DNA of 18,998 nt, taken from Promethearchaeota archaeon (GTDB taxonomy: Archaea; Asgardarchaeota; Lokiarchaeia; Sigynarchaeales; SOKP01). The notes under the pieces are model-generated. The model was not told the DNA's origin. It did not search any database and saw only the letters and a program-made list of their open reading frames with translations. A program made the position numbers and the translations under genes. Every line of letters starts with the position of its first letter. Position 1 is the stretch's first letter. This document shows, piece by piece, positions 8,101 through 14,719 of this stretch. The DNA lies in contig JAHLWT010000300.1 of the NCBI GenBank assembly GCA_019057775.1, positions 1 to 18,998 of the forward strand, in the 5' to 3' direction.

Positions 8101-9885
8101 ACGGATGTTTTTGGAGGTATTAATCCGGATACTCAAATAACTGAAACATCGACACTAAATAAATTATTTTCAGGAACTTCAGCTCTTCTCGATGATACGA
8201 CAGGGCCGACTATTTCAAACATCGTCGCAACCCCTAACCCAATAGAGCTTGGCTCTAATCTATTGATTTCATGTGAAGCTACGGATTCTTCAGGAATATT
8301 AGGAATAATTGCATATATCCAAGAACCTGATGGTAATAACATAGAAATGATAAATCTTTTTGATGATGGAACTAATGGAGATCTAATTTCTGGAGACGGT
8401 GTTTTTTCATCCCAATTATCTACTTCTAACTTAAATTTAACAACTCATTATATAGATATTGAAGCGACAGATAATAGTCCCTTCCAGAATGTTAATTATG
8501 TAGATAATGGATGTAATTTCCAAGTAGAAGATACAATTGGAGCAGATATTACTGATTTAATTGTAACTGATTTAAATGGTGGAGATGCATTACCTGGTGA
8601 TACTTTTAGAATTGAAGTCGTGGCTTTTGATCTTTCAGGCATTTATAGCGCTCAAATTAGCATTGAAATTCCTGATGAAACCAATCTTATAACGCTAGAT
8701 CTATATAATGATGGTACAAACGGAGATCAAATCTCAGATGATAATGTATACACATGTCAATGGACAACTGATGTTAATACTAACATTGAAGGAAATCATT
8801 ATCTAGATGTCTATGCATTGGATAACTCACCTTCTCAAAATCCTACTAGCATTAACAACATGCGTATCATAAATCTTATTGATATCACAGCACCAACCAT
8901 TTCTAATATACAAATTGACCCTAGTGCTACTGGAGTTTATCACCCTGGACAATTATTCAATATTACAGCTCGAGTAATTGATACTGGTTTAGGTATTTCT
9001 AAAGTAGAGGTTGAAATAGAAACTCCTGATGGAACTGTTATAGACACATTTGAATTATATGATGATGGCGCCCATAATGATGGAAATGCAGGTGACAATA
9101 TTTATGGAAATATATGGGATACTTCTAATATAGCGGAAGGAATTTACTATATTGATATTAAAGCTATAGATAGCAGCGTAGCAAGTAATGAAGTAATAGT
9201 AGATAATGAATTTACCATTGAATTTGAAGAATTACCTACACTTTTGGAGAACTTCGGGTATTTCCTCATAGGATTTGGTTCAGCTTTAAGTGTTTCTGGT
9301 GCAATAGTCGCTATTACTGCAGGACTTATTGGATTTTGTAAGGAGGAAAAGTGGAAACAAGTAATCTTTATAGCAGGTTTAGTTGTATTTATTGCAAGTA
9401 CAATTGTTCAAATAAGAATTTTAACTCTAACATGGGAAAGTGTTTCTCCTTGGGAGTTAATAGGAATGGGATGTGGATATCTTACAATGGCACTTGTATT
9501 ATTCAAGCTCACTAGCTATATGTTGGCTCATTGGCCATTTATGGCAGAATGGATTGTCGGTCAAGAATCTATATTTATTGTCGGACTTGGGCTAGTTGAT
9601 TTTGTACTTTCAATCATAGACTTTTCAATGAATATTGATGAACTTTTGAATTTACTCTTAAATCCTCAGAGTGAGGAAGAAGAGAATCTAATATTTGACG
9701 CAACTTGGAGTATGACTACTGGAGCACTCTCATTATGGTTAGCAGTAAACGCAATAATTTGGTTAGAAGGAAAAGTCTATAAAAATAGAACTGATAAAGC
9801 AAAAATTAGCTCTTTCTTTGGTTGCTTGAGTATAGTATTTGCAATAATGTTTCTTGGATTAGGTATAAATAAATTATTAAACTAA
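2131..9885 (+). CDS. Giant multi-domain surface/membrane protein (PKD, Ca-binding repeats, multi-pass C-terminus)
   Basis: A 2584-residue protein numbered from the ATG at 2131; translation more likely starts near 2089, adding a lysine-rich signal-peptide n-region. Order of modules: signal/hydrophobic segment (1-20); PKD-like beta domains around residues 28-112 and at W150 (WNFGDGT), W253, W340, then W708 and W800 (both WDFGDG), with degenerate ones at W901 and W985; and a non-PKD beta region (about 385-620). Twelve thrombospondin-3-like DxDxDG calcium repeats follow (about 1038-1265 and 1377-1450), split by a possible P-domain. Next come a Trp/Cys-rich stretch (1506-1564), a long hydrophobic helical stretch (about 1830-1927), three tandem Ig-like repeats each with an LFDDGTNGD-type acidic loop (about 2020-2366), and six putative membrane helices (2374-2584). 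It is presumably exported with its mass outside the cell, in adhesion or surface-layer contact. The function is inferred from domains; no enzyme motif was found. It stands alone, 330 bp after gatC. Confidence 0.9.
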   Translation: MLILIFLSANLAMIAASSITPMIEYFYPDKVQADVNEPIDFQFSANDVWRADISVFYIEFHDGSLPVELTPEKINITHAFQNEGKYLITLTAVAISGLTDVKTCEIEIINAPPIFDLDLPNTAFEDEKISASVINLIDSAQDCENAKYHWNFGDGTFLTTKNINKTWSNEGIYPVTVTVFDDQGAIDTKTEFIEIINVAPVADFVIESLKSDCPYIINIDENEVVVYEACPLYFNASFSYDTLSDLNGTLYYWDFDDGQIGTGIGVIHQFMQSGNYTVTLRVKDDNGDIGITQKIVQVVNEAPWIELLTKSIILKEGETFIFETDSSDSLPDYPFLNYAWDFGDYGWRASNLWLDDFTGDVSVNVTDLEGLSDTDYTSVVVENVPPNINLNWAYVDMNITISIKAPTPKPCNFSIEFLENDETIGVYIVRKSSGDNRVETPPLPFFMDLSRNYTIKVNRTHVLEPGTYFVYLEFSFLDGNSFTISSSFNEHWPGWKVSPNEWILNPENYIFDMPITLGGSIFDPSIDDIHLDIDFKTHLLLEIDFPGSAEFVYPYRTTITLPHDPNHIIYDAYVYNESGKIYSDLTFSQNLASIDYIDNEFPTTIPIDATAYPIDLSFLDMHKKINIDGAFVIDVIEAVNTFDVYVSDDDGGEDSKSVKIDTTKGTAKVINLAPDIYIYTLNNSTEDSVVPMRVDVFDFENDTVSVQWDFGDGSPPEIDPLDGSDIHHVYENEGTYLITVTATDGKMITKMGRVIQIFNKPPELKIELNPNIVESQLVKLNNTYIYDDSASDKETLRFYWDFGDGSNYYQLEFDPFWCSQCSNQQVELAHSWAEQGFYNLTLYIIDDNGDIGSVTIVMNVTNVAPFIEGPYGFENIEGRVINLDVAVFDSFQDELDLSYTWEIDGQTLYGKKPTVYLDDGNYTANLIVTDNDGETSNAEIDLIIEDIRPEVLITSKSIYGAPGEIKLTAYSLDTFLDVDTLYYIWSFNSTTLFEHYGDISSSVFYEYTDSSTITGLVEVFDDTGKRGMDTFQLFIIMDSDGDGLTDEYEVQIGSSPDDSDSDSDFITDWYEENIYGTDPLNADTDNDGLPDGYGMVTPNIFGGELWLGTNPLLNDTDGDNLTDGFEFIGWSLTTEYYPEGPDEDPESITYWVTSNPLLLDTDGDKVSDWEEYTHGTDPMNKDTDNDGIDDLEDLFPWKVDGDDDGLSDSKEREIGTDPNKADTDDDGLSDGEEYYPGQDGYITDPLNNDTDNDFLLDGQELYSTSKKIDKRIKINAGLNTFILYSERSERIASASLTLSISVGEGAQTTDLTIKLVMQGFTLFEKYAGNQRYFANVTDIKELIEKRGRTFGGQWILEVHSTIECLLEEYEIDFTKYLNPNNNDTDNDGIKDGVEINPELNNGWITNPAKKDTDGDTINDGFEISMGWNPLSKDTDGDGVEDWKDVDPLHNLIVMVKVNQGHYDSWEQILTPLLQVTLEVEADPEHKWEVATPSSWASTGSKDINAWIPWLCEHCYDISWTLYWLECWWKKVCTNTWLGKICWYELRCAWRSKTFYSTICVWLPCLKEITLYTIQTTANFGQEYYFDVDDGDKDMTVKAELWKNYIVGWLPHVEGKITHNLMKSGYQMNVQKNKKIYSGSNWVSLDIETKGIPRVNTIAVYENGTFYKGHYSEIDRMNVVILNVISGTNQYFDSGINVILIPTPVFTNTKLHGIIETSVNENGQVSDSSWADVPACIKGAKIAGINRDDYKDTISPNVECVITKNVSADDAYDILLLAITSANESEGIIFLFTSDYIAEELGIAADVLELIPLDIIGFINSEVGEWPRTPWENFVQLIKDIIQFVIDVLVAIGQFFIALFEWIADVGMNLVEAVAQAVLAVVEAILKAIVLVFIWLMFVITLLIFYILMVSLTAYFLALSIFLPVEITLSLTELKVTGIQPLRLWYIIGQKNIDFLDLTIPTLEVNFETPDISIKFVLAFLDTEFNINTFPTDVFGGINPDTQITETSTLNKLFSGTSALLDDTTGPTISNIVATPNPIELGSNLLISCEATDSSGILGIIAYIQEPDGNNIEMINLFDDGTNGDLISGDGVFSSQLSTSNLNLTTHYIDIEATDNSPFQNVNYVDNGCNFQVEDTIGADITDLIVTDLNGGDALPGDTFRIEVVAFDLSGIYSAQISIEIPDETNLITLDLYNDGTNGDQISDDNVYTCQWTTDVNTNIEGNHYLDVYALDNSPSQNPTSINNMRIINLIDITAPTISNIQIDPSATGVYHPGQLFNITARVIDTGLGISKVEVEIETPDGTVIDTFELYDDGAHNDGNAGDNIYGNIWDTSNIAEGIYYIDIKAIDSSVASNEVIVDNEFTIEFEELPTLLENFGYFLIGFGSALSVSGAIVAITAGLIGFCKEEKWKQVIFIAGLVVFIASTIVQIRILTLTWESVSPWELIGMGCGYLTMALVLFKLTSYMLAHWPFMAEWIVGQESIFIVGLGLVDFVLSIIDFSMNIDELLNLLLNPQSEEEENLIFDATWSMTTGALSLWLAVNAIIWLEGKVYKNRTDKAKISSFFGCLSIVFAIMFLGLGINKLLN

Positions 9886-9895
9886 AATTTTCATC

Positions 9896-9918
9896 TTTTT
9901 TTTTTATTATCTATTTTT
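9896..9918 (+). terminator. T-run terminator after the giant gene
   Basis: A ten-base T-run begins 11 bases after the TAA stop and is followed by a second T-rich stretch. This is the usual form of archaeal intrinsic termination. Two further T-runs on the plus strand (around 9968-9974 and 10003-10010) could act as back-ups before the convergent gene ending at 10024. Confidence 0.6.
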
Positions 9919-9981
9919 GAAAAGGCTGTAAATTAGTCTTTGCCAATATTATTGTTGTCTCCTTATCTTTTTTTATCTTAT

Positions 9982-9996
9982 TGAATTGACAATTCA
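9982..9996. repeat. Perfect 15-bp palindrome between convergent genes
   Basis: TGAATTG-A-CAATTCA is a perfect inverted repeat around a single base. It lies between the convergent 3' ends, and an eight-T run follows seven bases later on the plus strand. It may form a short terminator stem or be chance in an AT-rich spacer. Confidence 0.3.
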
Positions 9997-10023
9997 CAAG
10001 GAGTTTTTTTTATATATTTTTTA

Positions 10024-10704
10024 TTAAGAAATCGATGATTTTAAACTAAAATTATATTTGATTAGATATTTATTTTCAAAATATTTTTCTAAAACGAAAT
10101 TCTTATTTAGAATTTCCATAACTTCCTTCATTTTTGAATCCGCTTCGCGTTTAGGATAATGAAAATCAAAACATATTAAGGACATATTCTCTGTTTTATT
10201 CAATGAAAATCCGATCTGGTGATAAGTTTTCCTAAACAAAATCGCTTTGACGTTTTTCAAATTTAAAAAAAGATAATCCTTATCAAATTCTATATTTGGA
10301 ATTGAATTTTCCTCAACAAATTTTTTCATAGATCTTTGACTTCTAATGTCTTTTATTATGATTCTTTGGTTTGAAAGTGCGTTAATTATTTTATATTCTT
10401 TTAATTCCTCATTAGAAACTTTTAAAGTACTTCTGTATCTATTATGAAATTTTTTAAAAACAAACACCATTAAAAATACAAATAAAATCTCAATAAATAT
10501 TCCAGTTATTAGCATACTATTTCCAAGAAATATCATATTTTGAGTTAAAGCTATTATTCCAGGGTAAATAAAACCAAATATTAAAAAAATAGTAATAAAT
10601 GCTATTATAATATAAACTGGATAAGTTAATACCAAATTTTTTACTTTAATTCTTTTCCATAAAATTCCTTCATTGAGATCTAAAATATCATTAATTTCAG
10701 ACAT
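10024..10704 (-). CDS. Two-helix membrane protein with a bacterial-PH-like domain (copy A)
   Basis: A 226-residue protein. A short N-terminal segment holds NEGILWKR (11-18), the kind of E-x-x-LW motif seen at the start of bacterial PH (DUF304/YdbS-type) proteins. Two membrane helices follow (about 26-50 and 57-83), then a soluble part beginning with LSNQRIIIKD (110-119), which matches the typical first strand of these domains. The soluble part probably faces the cytoplasm. Such domains are found in small membrane proteins of mostly unknown role. Fragments of close paralogues lie at 12042-12089, 13782-13936 and 14704-14892, so this gene has been copied repeatedly. Start: the ATG at 10704 and its leader (GTTCTCTATTGGACTAA on plus) are shared with the 14868 copy, which supports it. 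Family assignment is by pattern and moderately sure. Confidence 0.75.
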   Translation of the reverse strand: MSEINDILDLNEGILWKRIKVKNLVLTYPVYIIIAFITIFLIFGFIYPGIIALTQNMIFLGNSMLITGIFIEILFVFLMVFVFKKFHNRYRSTLKVSNEELKEYKIINALSNQRIIIKDIRSQRSMKKFVEENSIPNIEFDKDYLFLNLKNVKAILFRKTYHQIGFSLNKTENMSLICFDFHYPKREADSKMKEVMEILNKNFVLEKYFENKYLIKYNFSLKSSIS

Positions 10705-10722
10705 AGTTCTCTATTGGACTAA

Positions 10723-10837
10723 ATTTAATTTCACATTATTAAATATATATATATAAATAATCTTCTAAAATAAAAATCTTTTTATGAAAATACCGTAGCT
10801 ATATAAATTTAGGCTTTACAATTAACTATTACAAAAT
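10723..10837 (-). promoter_or_regulatory. Leader/promoter of the PH-like gene, duplicated at 13824-13936
   Basis: About 115 bp upstream of the PH-like gene match 13824-13936 with roughly five substitutions and one 2-bp gap by my count. Read on the minus strand it contains TTTATATA (10807-10800), a consensus archaeal TATA box, and a second TATATATATAT stretch (about 10743-10755) closer to the ATG at 10704. Conservation in two places supports a promoter, although simple recency of the duplication would also explain it. Confidence 0.5.
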
Positions 10838-11386
10838 AAACTTTTTATTAGTCCAAAAGTTTCACATTGTAAAACATTTATTTTCAATATTTTCGCTTTA
10901 GATCTTTAAATCTCAGATCCTTTAATAAAATTATTCTAGAATGCTTGGTTTATCAAAATAACAAATAGATGTTCAAATAACTTACCAGAATGTCAAAACT
11001 ACCGAGTAGCGATCTGATCTCTTTTGAAAACAATCAGAAATGAGTGGAGATTTGACTTCTTTTGAACTCAATCTGAAATAAGCCTTAGATTTATTTTTTT
11101 CTTACTTAAAAAATAGGATAACCTAATATTTGTATATAATTTTTAATAAAAAAACAACATTACAAAAAATTTTATGAATTAAATATTTCTTATCTTAGGG
11201 ATTATATAAGTAGTATAAAGTGCATTTTATAAAAGTAAAACAAGGTTTTTCAATTGTATCAAAATGACATCTAAAATGAAATGTTACAAATATTTAAATA
11301 TATTATTTTCTTCAATCATTATAAGATCCTGCGAAAATCGCTTATCCTTTTTGTAAATGCAAATCCACATCCTTACCTAAGTTATA
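10838..11386. other. Long gene-free spacer
   Basis: About 550 bp between the divergent genes at 10704 and 11417. I found no convincing open frame or RNA gene. It holds an imperfect direct repeat (11014-11044 and 11052-11082, 24 of 31 bases alike) with scattered stops in the frame I read through it, and a very AT-rich stretch. The two small patches that resemble the PH leader (TTTCACATT and TTAGTCCAA near 10845-10870) are too short to trust. It may be a decayed gene. Confidence 0.5.
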
Positions 11387-11394
11387 TTTATATA
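11387..11394 (+). promoter_or_regulatory. Consensus TATA box for the 11417 gene
   Basis: TTTATATA is the archaeal consensus box, and the ATG at 11417 lies 23 bases after its end, so transcription should begin at or next to the start codon. The absence of a Shine-Dalgarno site fits a leaderless mRNA. Confidence 0.6.
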
Positions 11395-11416
11395 CTAAGT
11401 AATTAGTTTTTTTATT

Positions 11417-11941
11417 ATGAATGTTTCTTATATTTACCGTCCGAAATATTTAATAACATTTGGAATATCATTTATTCCATTATTGAATTTACTTTTTATT
11501 GCTACTATCGGATTTTTTTTTGATATTTATAGTGATTTATTATCCAGTGAAATTATAAAATATCAGATTATTTTAATCTTAATTCTCACAATTGAACCTA
11601 TAATTATTGGTTATGGAGTACATAATATAATTATGGGAACAAAACAATTTGAAATTGAGTTTAATGAAATTAATTTTAAGTTTTTTAAAGATTTAAAAGC
11701 AGAAATAGTTGTACCAATTAAAAGAATTAATAGAATAATTATCATACACGGAAGTGTTCTTTCAATGTGGGGTGGTTGTAATTTTAAGAAAATTAAAATA
11801 GAATTGAAAGAAAAGGAAGATGTTCAGCTATATATTAGAGGTAAAAAATGGATTTCAAAATTTCTGACGTTCATAGAATTATTAAAGCCTTTATGTGACG
11901 AAAAGCAAATTCAACTTGAAATACATGAAGAAAATTATTAG
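11417..11941 (+). CDS. Two-helix membrane protein, possible PH-like domain
   Basis: A 174-residue protein with two hydrophobic helices (about 12-35 and 49-72) followed by about 100 residues of alternating beta strands and a final helix (145-158). The strand pattern (QFEIEFNEINFKFF, then EIVVPIKRINRIIII, then KIKIELKEKEDVQLYI) suggests a small beta-barrel of the membrane-anchored PH type, like the neighbours at 10024 and 13946, but there is no clear sequence match to them. The soluble part is basic and likely cytoplasmic. It has its own promoter (TATA at 11387) and is followed by a T-rich spacer. I cannot name a function; membership of the PH-like group is inference from shape and neighbourhood. 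Confidence 0.7.
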   Translation: MNVSYIYRPKYLITFGISFIPLLNLLFIATIGFFFDIYSDLLSSEIIKYQIILILILTIEPIIIGYGVHNIIMGTKQFEIEFNEINFKFFKDLKAEIVVPIKRINRIIIIHGSVLSMWGGCNFKKIKIELKEKEDVQLYIRGKKWISKFLTFIELLKPLCDEKQIQLEIHEENY

Positions 11942-12041
11942 AACCTTAAGCTTTTTAACAAATTAAACTTTAAAAGTTAACAATATTCATCGTAATTATA
12001 TTATAAAATTTCTTTTTTTTTTCCATATTATTCCACTATTG

Positions 12042-12089
12042 AAATTTAAAAAAAGATAATCCTTATTGAATTCTATACTTGAGATCGAA
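12042..12089 (-). pseudogene. 48-bp relic of the PH-like gene (copy C)
   Basis: The first 25 bases match 10259-10283 of the intact PH-like gene exactly and the rest at about three quarters. Read on minus it encodes IEFNKDYLFLN, against IEFDKDYLFLN in the intact protein (residues 138-148). It has no flanking homology that I can see. It lies just upstream of the beta-helix gene in antisense, between 11941 and 12123. Confidence 0.7.
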
Positions 12090-12103
12090 GTTAAAAAAAA
12101 AAT

Positions 12104-12109
12104 AAGGAG
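12104..12109 (+). promoter_or_regulatory. Shine-Dalgarno-like site for the beta-helix gene
   Basis: AAGGAG lies 13 bases before the ATG at 12123. The spacing is longer than usual but this is the only such site nearby and no better in-frame start is closer, so it supports the 12123 start weakly. Confidence 0.4.
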
Positions 12110-12122
12110 TTTTTAAAATAAT

Positions 12123-13229
12123 ATGTTAAAGAAATTAATCATAAAAAAGTATAAAAGTATTATTTCTACATTTACATCAGATATTGAAGTTAAAAAAAAA
12201 GAAAAATCCTTATCAAATAAAATCATTAGATTATATGAAGAAAGTTCTAATTTAGAAAATTTAGGAATGTTTAATGAAACTTTATTAAAACTCCAATGGG
12301 CTTTTTTCTTTATTAAAGAATTTAATAAGAAAAATTCTTTTAAGAAAAAATATTTAAAACTTATCCCTTTTGAACACTTAATTATCTCCTTATCAAGCAT
12401 TTCTGCTATTGTATTACTGCTTAATATATATCTTATGAAATTAGAATTTTTAGCATTCCTTACTATTTTTATAATTAGCAATATATCTCTTACAGTCTTG
12501 GTGTTTTATTTATATTTACCCTCTATTCAGAAAGTCAAAATGAATAGAACCAAAAAAAGTTTGTTTCAATTCTCTGGAATTGGAACGAAAAATAGTCCAT
12601 TATCTATTTCCTCAAAAAAATTAGAAAATGTAATAATACATGACTCAGAGTATTTTATTAAAGTAAATAAATGTGAAATAAAAGATTTAGGCTTTTTTTC
12701 AAGTAAGAATATTTCATTTGATTCATGCTCCTTTAATTATATTGTAGCTGTAGGAAAGACTTCAAATTGTTCTTTTAATAATTGCAAATTTTTAAATGGA
12801 TTAGTGATACACAAATCCAATAATCTTATTATAAAAAATAGTGATATAGAATGGTTAAGTATTTCTTTATGCTATGAAAATAAATTTATTAATAATACAA
12901 TGAAAGAATTTGAAATAGCATGTAGTAAGAACAATATGTTTCAAAATAATGATATTAAGGCAGAATATCTAAAAAATTTCAAAAAAATTTATACATTCTG
13001 GGAAAAGAATTCATATTTAAAAATATTAATATTCCTTTTTATTTTTTCTTTATCATTTATACTTTTCACTATGCTTATACCAGGACCCATTTTATTTAGG
13101 ATGATAATATTTATCATAATTTTTATTTTTAATATTCCATTTTTTATTTGGACAATTTATATATATCTTGATAATAAATTGTGTAAACAAATTTTAACAC
13201 TTCCTGAAAATATGATTAAAACATCATAA
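12123..13229 (+). CDS. Membrane-anchored right-handed beta-helix protein
   Basis: A 368-residue protein. An N-terminal helical, lysine-rich region (1-75) is followed by two membrane helices (about 86-104 and 108-132). A middle region (about 155-280) then repeats short strands ending in N, S or C: SSKNISFDSCSF, TSNCSFNNCKF, SNNLIIKNSDI, ENKFINNTM and NNMFQNNDI. This is the signature of a parallel beta-helix of the NosD/pectate-lyase-like class. Two more membrane helices close the protein (about 300-320 and 325-350). With helix pairs on both sides, the beta-helix and both ends are expected on one side of the membrane, probably the cytoplasm, which is unusual for this fold. No catalytic residues can be recognised. 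The gene is single, with a decayed PH-like fragment just upstream. Fold call moderately sure, function unknown. Confidence 0.75.
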   Translation: MLKKLIIKKYKSIISTFTSDIEVKKKEKSLSNKIIRLYEESSNLENLGMFNETLLKLQWAFFFIKEFNKKNSFKKKYLKLIPFEHLIISLSSISAIVLLLNIYLMKLEFLAFLTIFIISNISLTVLVFYLYLPSIQKVKMNRTKKSLFQFSGIGTKNSPLSISSKKLENVIIHDSEYFIKVNKCEIKDLGFFSSKNISFDSCSFNYIVAVGKTSNCSFNNCKFLNGLVIHKSNNLIIKNSDIEWLSISLCYENKFINNTMKEFEIACSKNNMFQNNDIKAEYLKNFKKIYTFWEKNSYLKILIFLFIFSLSFILFTMLIPGPILFRMIIFIIIFIFNIPFFIWTIYIYLDNKLCKQILTLPENMIKTS

Positions 13230-13307
13230 TGAGCTGAAGTGTAATGTAAGAAAAATATATCAAAGATTAGAAAATAGTGTATCTATCCTTGGAATTACTC
13301 AATTCAA

Positions 13308-13327
13308 AAATAAGTTTTTTCTTATTT
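13308..13327. terminator. Bidirectional terminator candidate between convergent genes
   Basis: AAATAAG and CTTATTT form a perfect 7-bp stem around a six-T loop, in a T-rich spacer between the 3' ends at 13229 (plus) and 13365 (minus). Its position suits termination; the stem is weak and AT-only apart from one pair. Confidence 0.4.
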
Positions 13328-13364
13328 ATTTTATCATCTTTACTCTGACTCAAGAATTATTTCT

Positions 13365-13775
13365 TTACTTTTTTAATAATACTATTTTTGCGTTGATTTC
13401 TTCAATAGTCATTTCTGGGATGTCTTTGTTATACCCTAAAGACTGAAGAATTTCAATTTGATTTAAACGATATTTTTCTAATTCCTCTTTTCTATGTCTA
13501 CATGTAATTATAGGATTAAATAACCAGAGAAATGTCATTATGCCAATAATAGAGAGTTGTGTAAATAATAACAAATAATATTGATCACGATCATAACTCT
13601 TGAATACGAAATGTGTTATCATAAACAGCATAAAAATTATAACAATTATACTAAGAATTAATGATATTATTGCATTTATTTTTCTTTCTTTACTTTTTAG
13701 CTTTTTTATTTTAGTTTCATAATAATCTTTACTATATTTTGTCATGTCTCTAAAATCATCCTTTTTTTTTTTCAT
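13365..13775 (-). CDS. Small two-helix membrane protein of unknown function
   Basis: A 136-residue protein. A lysine-rich, coiled-coil-prone N-terminus (14-32) is followed by two membrane helices (about 33-58 and 66-90) and a soluble helical tail (92-136, with the acidic helix TIEEINAKIVLLKK). The family is not recognised and no catalytic motif is visible. The ATG at 13775 lies only six bases after the end of a decayed PH-like gene copy (13782-13936) that keeps the old promoter and last codons but has lost the body. The present promoter is therefore probably inherited from that gene. The N-terminus MKKKKDD falls in a homopolymer tract resembling sequence downstream of the intact copy at about 10005-10020, so the start codon itself may be recent. 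An alternative start is M11. Confidence 0.65.
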   Translation of the reverse strand: MKKKKDDFRDMTKYSKDYYETKIKKLKSKERKINAIISLILSIIVIIFMLFMITHFVFKSYDRDQYYLLLFTQLSIIGIMTFLWLFNPIITCRHRKEELEKYRLNQIEILQSLGYNKDIPEMTIEEINAKIVLLKK

Positions 13776-13781
13776 ATATTT

Positions 13782-13936
13782 TTAAGAAATCGATGATTTT
13801 AAACTAAAATTATATTTGATTAGATTTAATTTCACATTATTAAATATATACATAAATAATCTTCTAAAATAAAAATCTTTTTATGAAAATACCGTAGGTA
13901 TATAAATTTAAGCTTTAAAATTAGCTATTACAAAAT
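13782..13936 (-). pseudogene. Internally deleted PH-like gene (copy B): promoter fused to last codons
   Basis: Positions 13782-13825 match the final 44 bases of the intact gene (10024-10067) exactly, including the SLKSSIS end and the stop. Positions 13824-13936 match its leader (10723-10837) at about 95 percent. About 655 bp in between, nearly all the coding region, are missing; the join shares only the two bases AT. No protein can be made from it, but the TATA-like TTTATATA (13906-13899 on minus) is kept. Confidence 0.85.
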
Positions 13937-13945
13937 CAATATTTT

Positions 13946-14719
13946 TTAGTAAGGAGCGTGAGCACCGAAAGCCCATTTACTCTTCCAATTTGACGGTGGA
14001 TTTTTCAATTTATTATGAAATATTCCACTTAGAATTTCTGAGATTTCTTCCTTATCTATAATATTTTTCCAGCATAAAACAAACCCACTTGAAGGAAGGA
14101 TCCATTCTTCCTCGCGTTCAATTCGAACTTGATATTTATCTTTTAATTCCCAATCCTTAAGAGGATAACAATTTAAAAAAATATTCATTATTTCATTGTC
14201 TGTGAGGGGTATTGTTTTAAAATTAACTGTATAAATTGGAATAGGAGAATTTCTAATTAATTCAAAAAAATAATAATCAATATTAATAAATAAAAGATTG
14301 ACTATTCTTCCGTATTCAACTTTTTTGAGAAATCCTTCAGATGAATGAGTTATAGATAATATTCTCTTGTTGGTTAAAAAATAATATATATTTTTTAAAG
14401 AATTTCTCTCTATTCCTATAAATGCTGAAAAAAATAAAATAATAAAAATAAATACCAAACCAGTGCAAAGGAACATCAAGTAAAAAATAAATATTAAATT
14501 TTCAATTTGGGAGACGAAAGTAAGTACTAAAGTAAGTACTAATGCAAATAATAATGAAACAATTAAAGTAAAGGGATAAAAAATATTATTTTTATCAAGA
14601 ATAGGATGATTTTTTATATAAGCTTTACCAGACCAGATTACTCTTTCATCAGTATCAAATATTCTTTGACAAATATCTTTATTTTCTATCCTACAACACC
14701 ATTTTAAAACTTTATTGTT
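13946..14719 (-). pseudogene. PH-like membrane protein gene without a proper start (fused out of frame)
   Basis: The frame ending at 13946 is open from 14809. Its recognisable protein starts near 14700 and contains FDTDERVIWSGKAYIKNHP (the E-x-V-I-W start of a PH-like membrane protein), two or more membrane helices, then YYFLTNKRILSI, the classic bacterial-PH first strand, and an unrelated tail ending WAFGAHAPY. The only ATG or TTG in frame (14479, 14476) lies inside the second membrane segment, so the 177-residue product from there would lack its N-terminus. Upstream, in another frame, is the N-terminus of a different PH-like gene (14704-14868). The most likely history is that a deletion or recombination joined the 5' part of one gene to the body of another out of frame. 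A truncated product from 14479 remains possible, hence moderate confidence. Confidence 0.6.

Noticed and set aside
12190..12222. Second possible PH-like fragment (AAAAATCCTTATCAAAT) within the beta-helix gene
   Set aside because: Only about 17 bases resemble the PH-like gene, the sequence is low-complexity, and it encodes part of the beta-helix protein's N-terminal helix in frame.
12113..12481. Minus-strand frame of 122 codons opposite the beta-helix gene
   Set aside because: It lies antisense within a well-supported gene whose AT-rich codons leave the opposite strand open. Its composition is low-complexity, and it has no recognisable motif.
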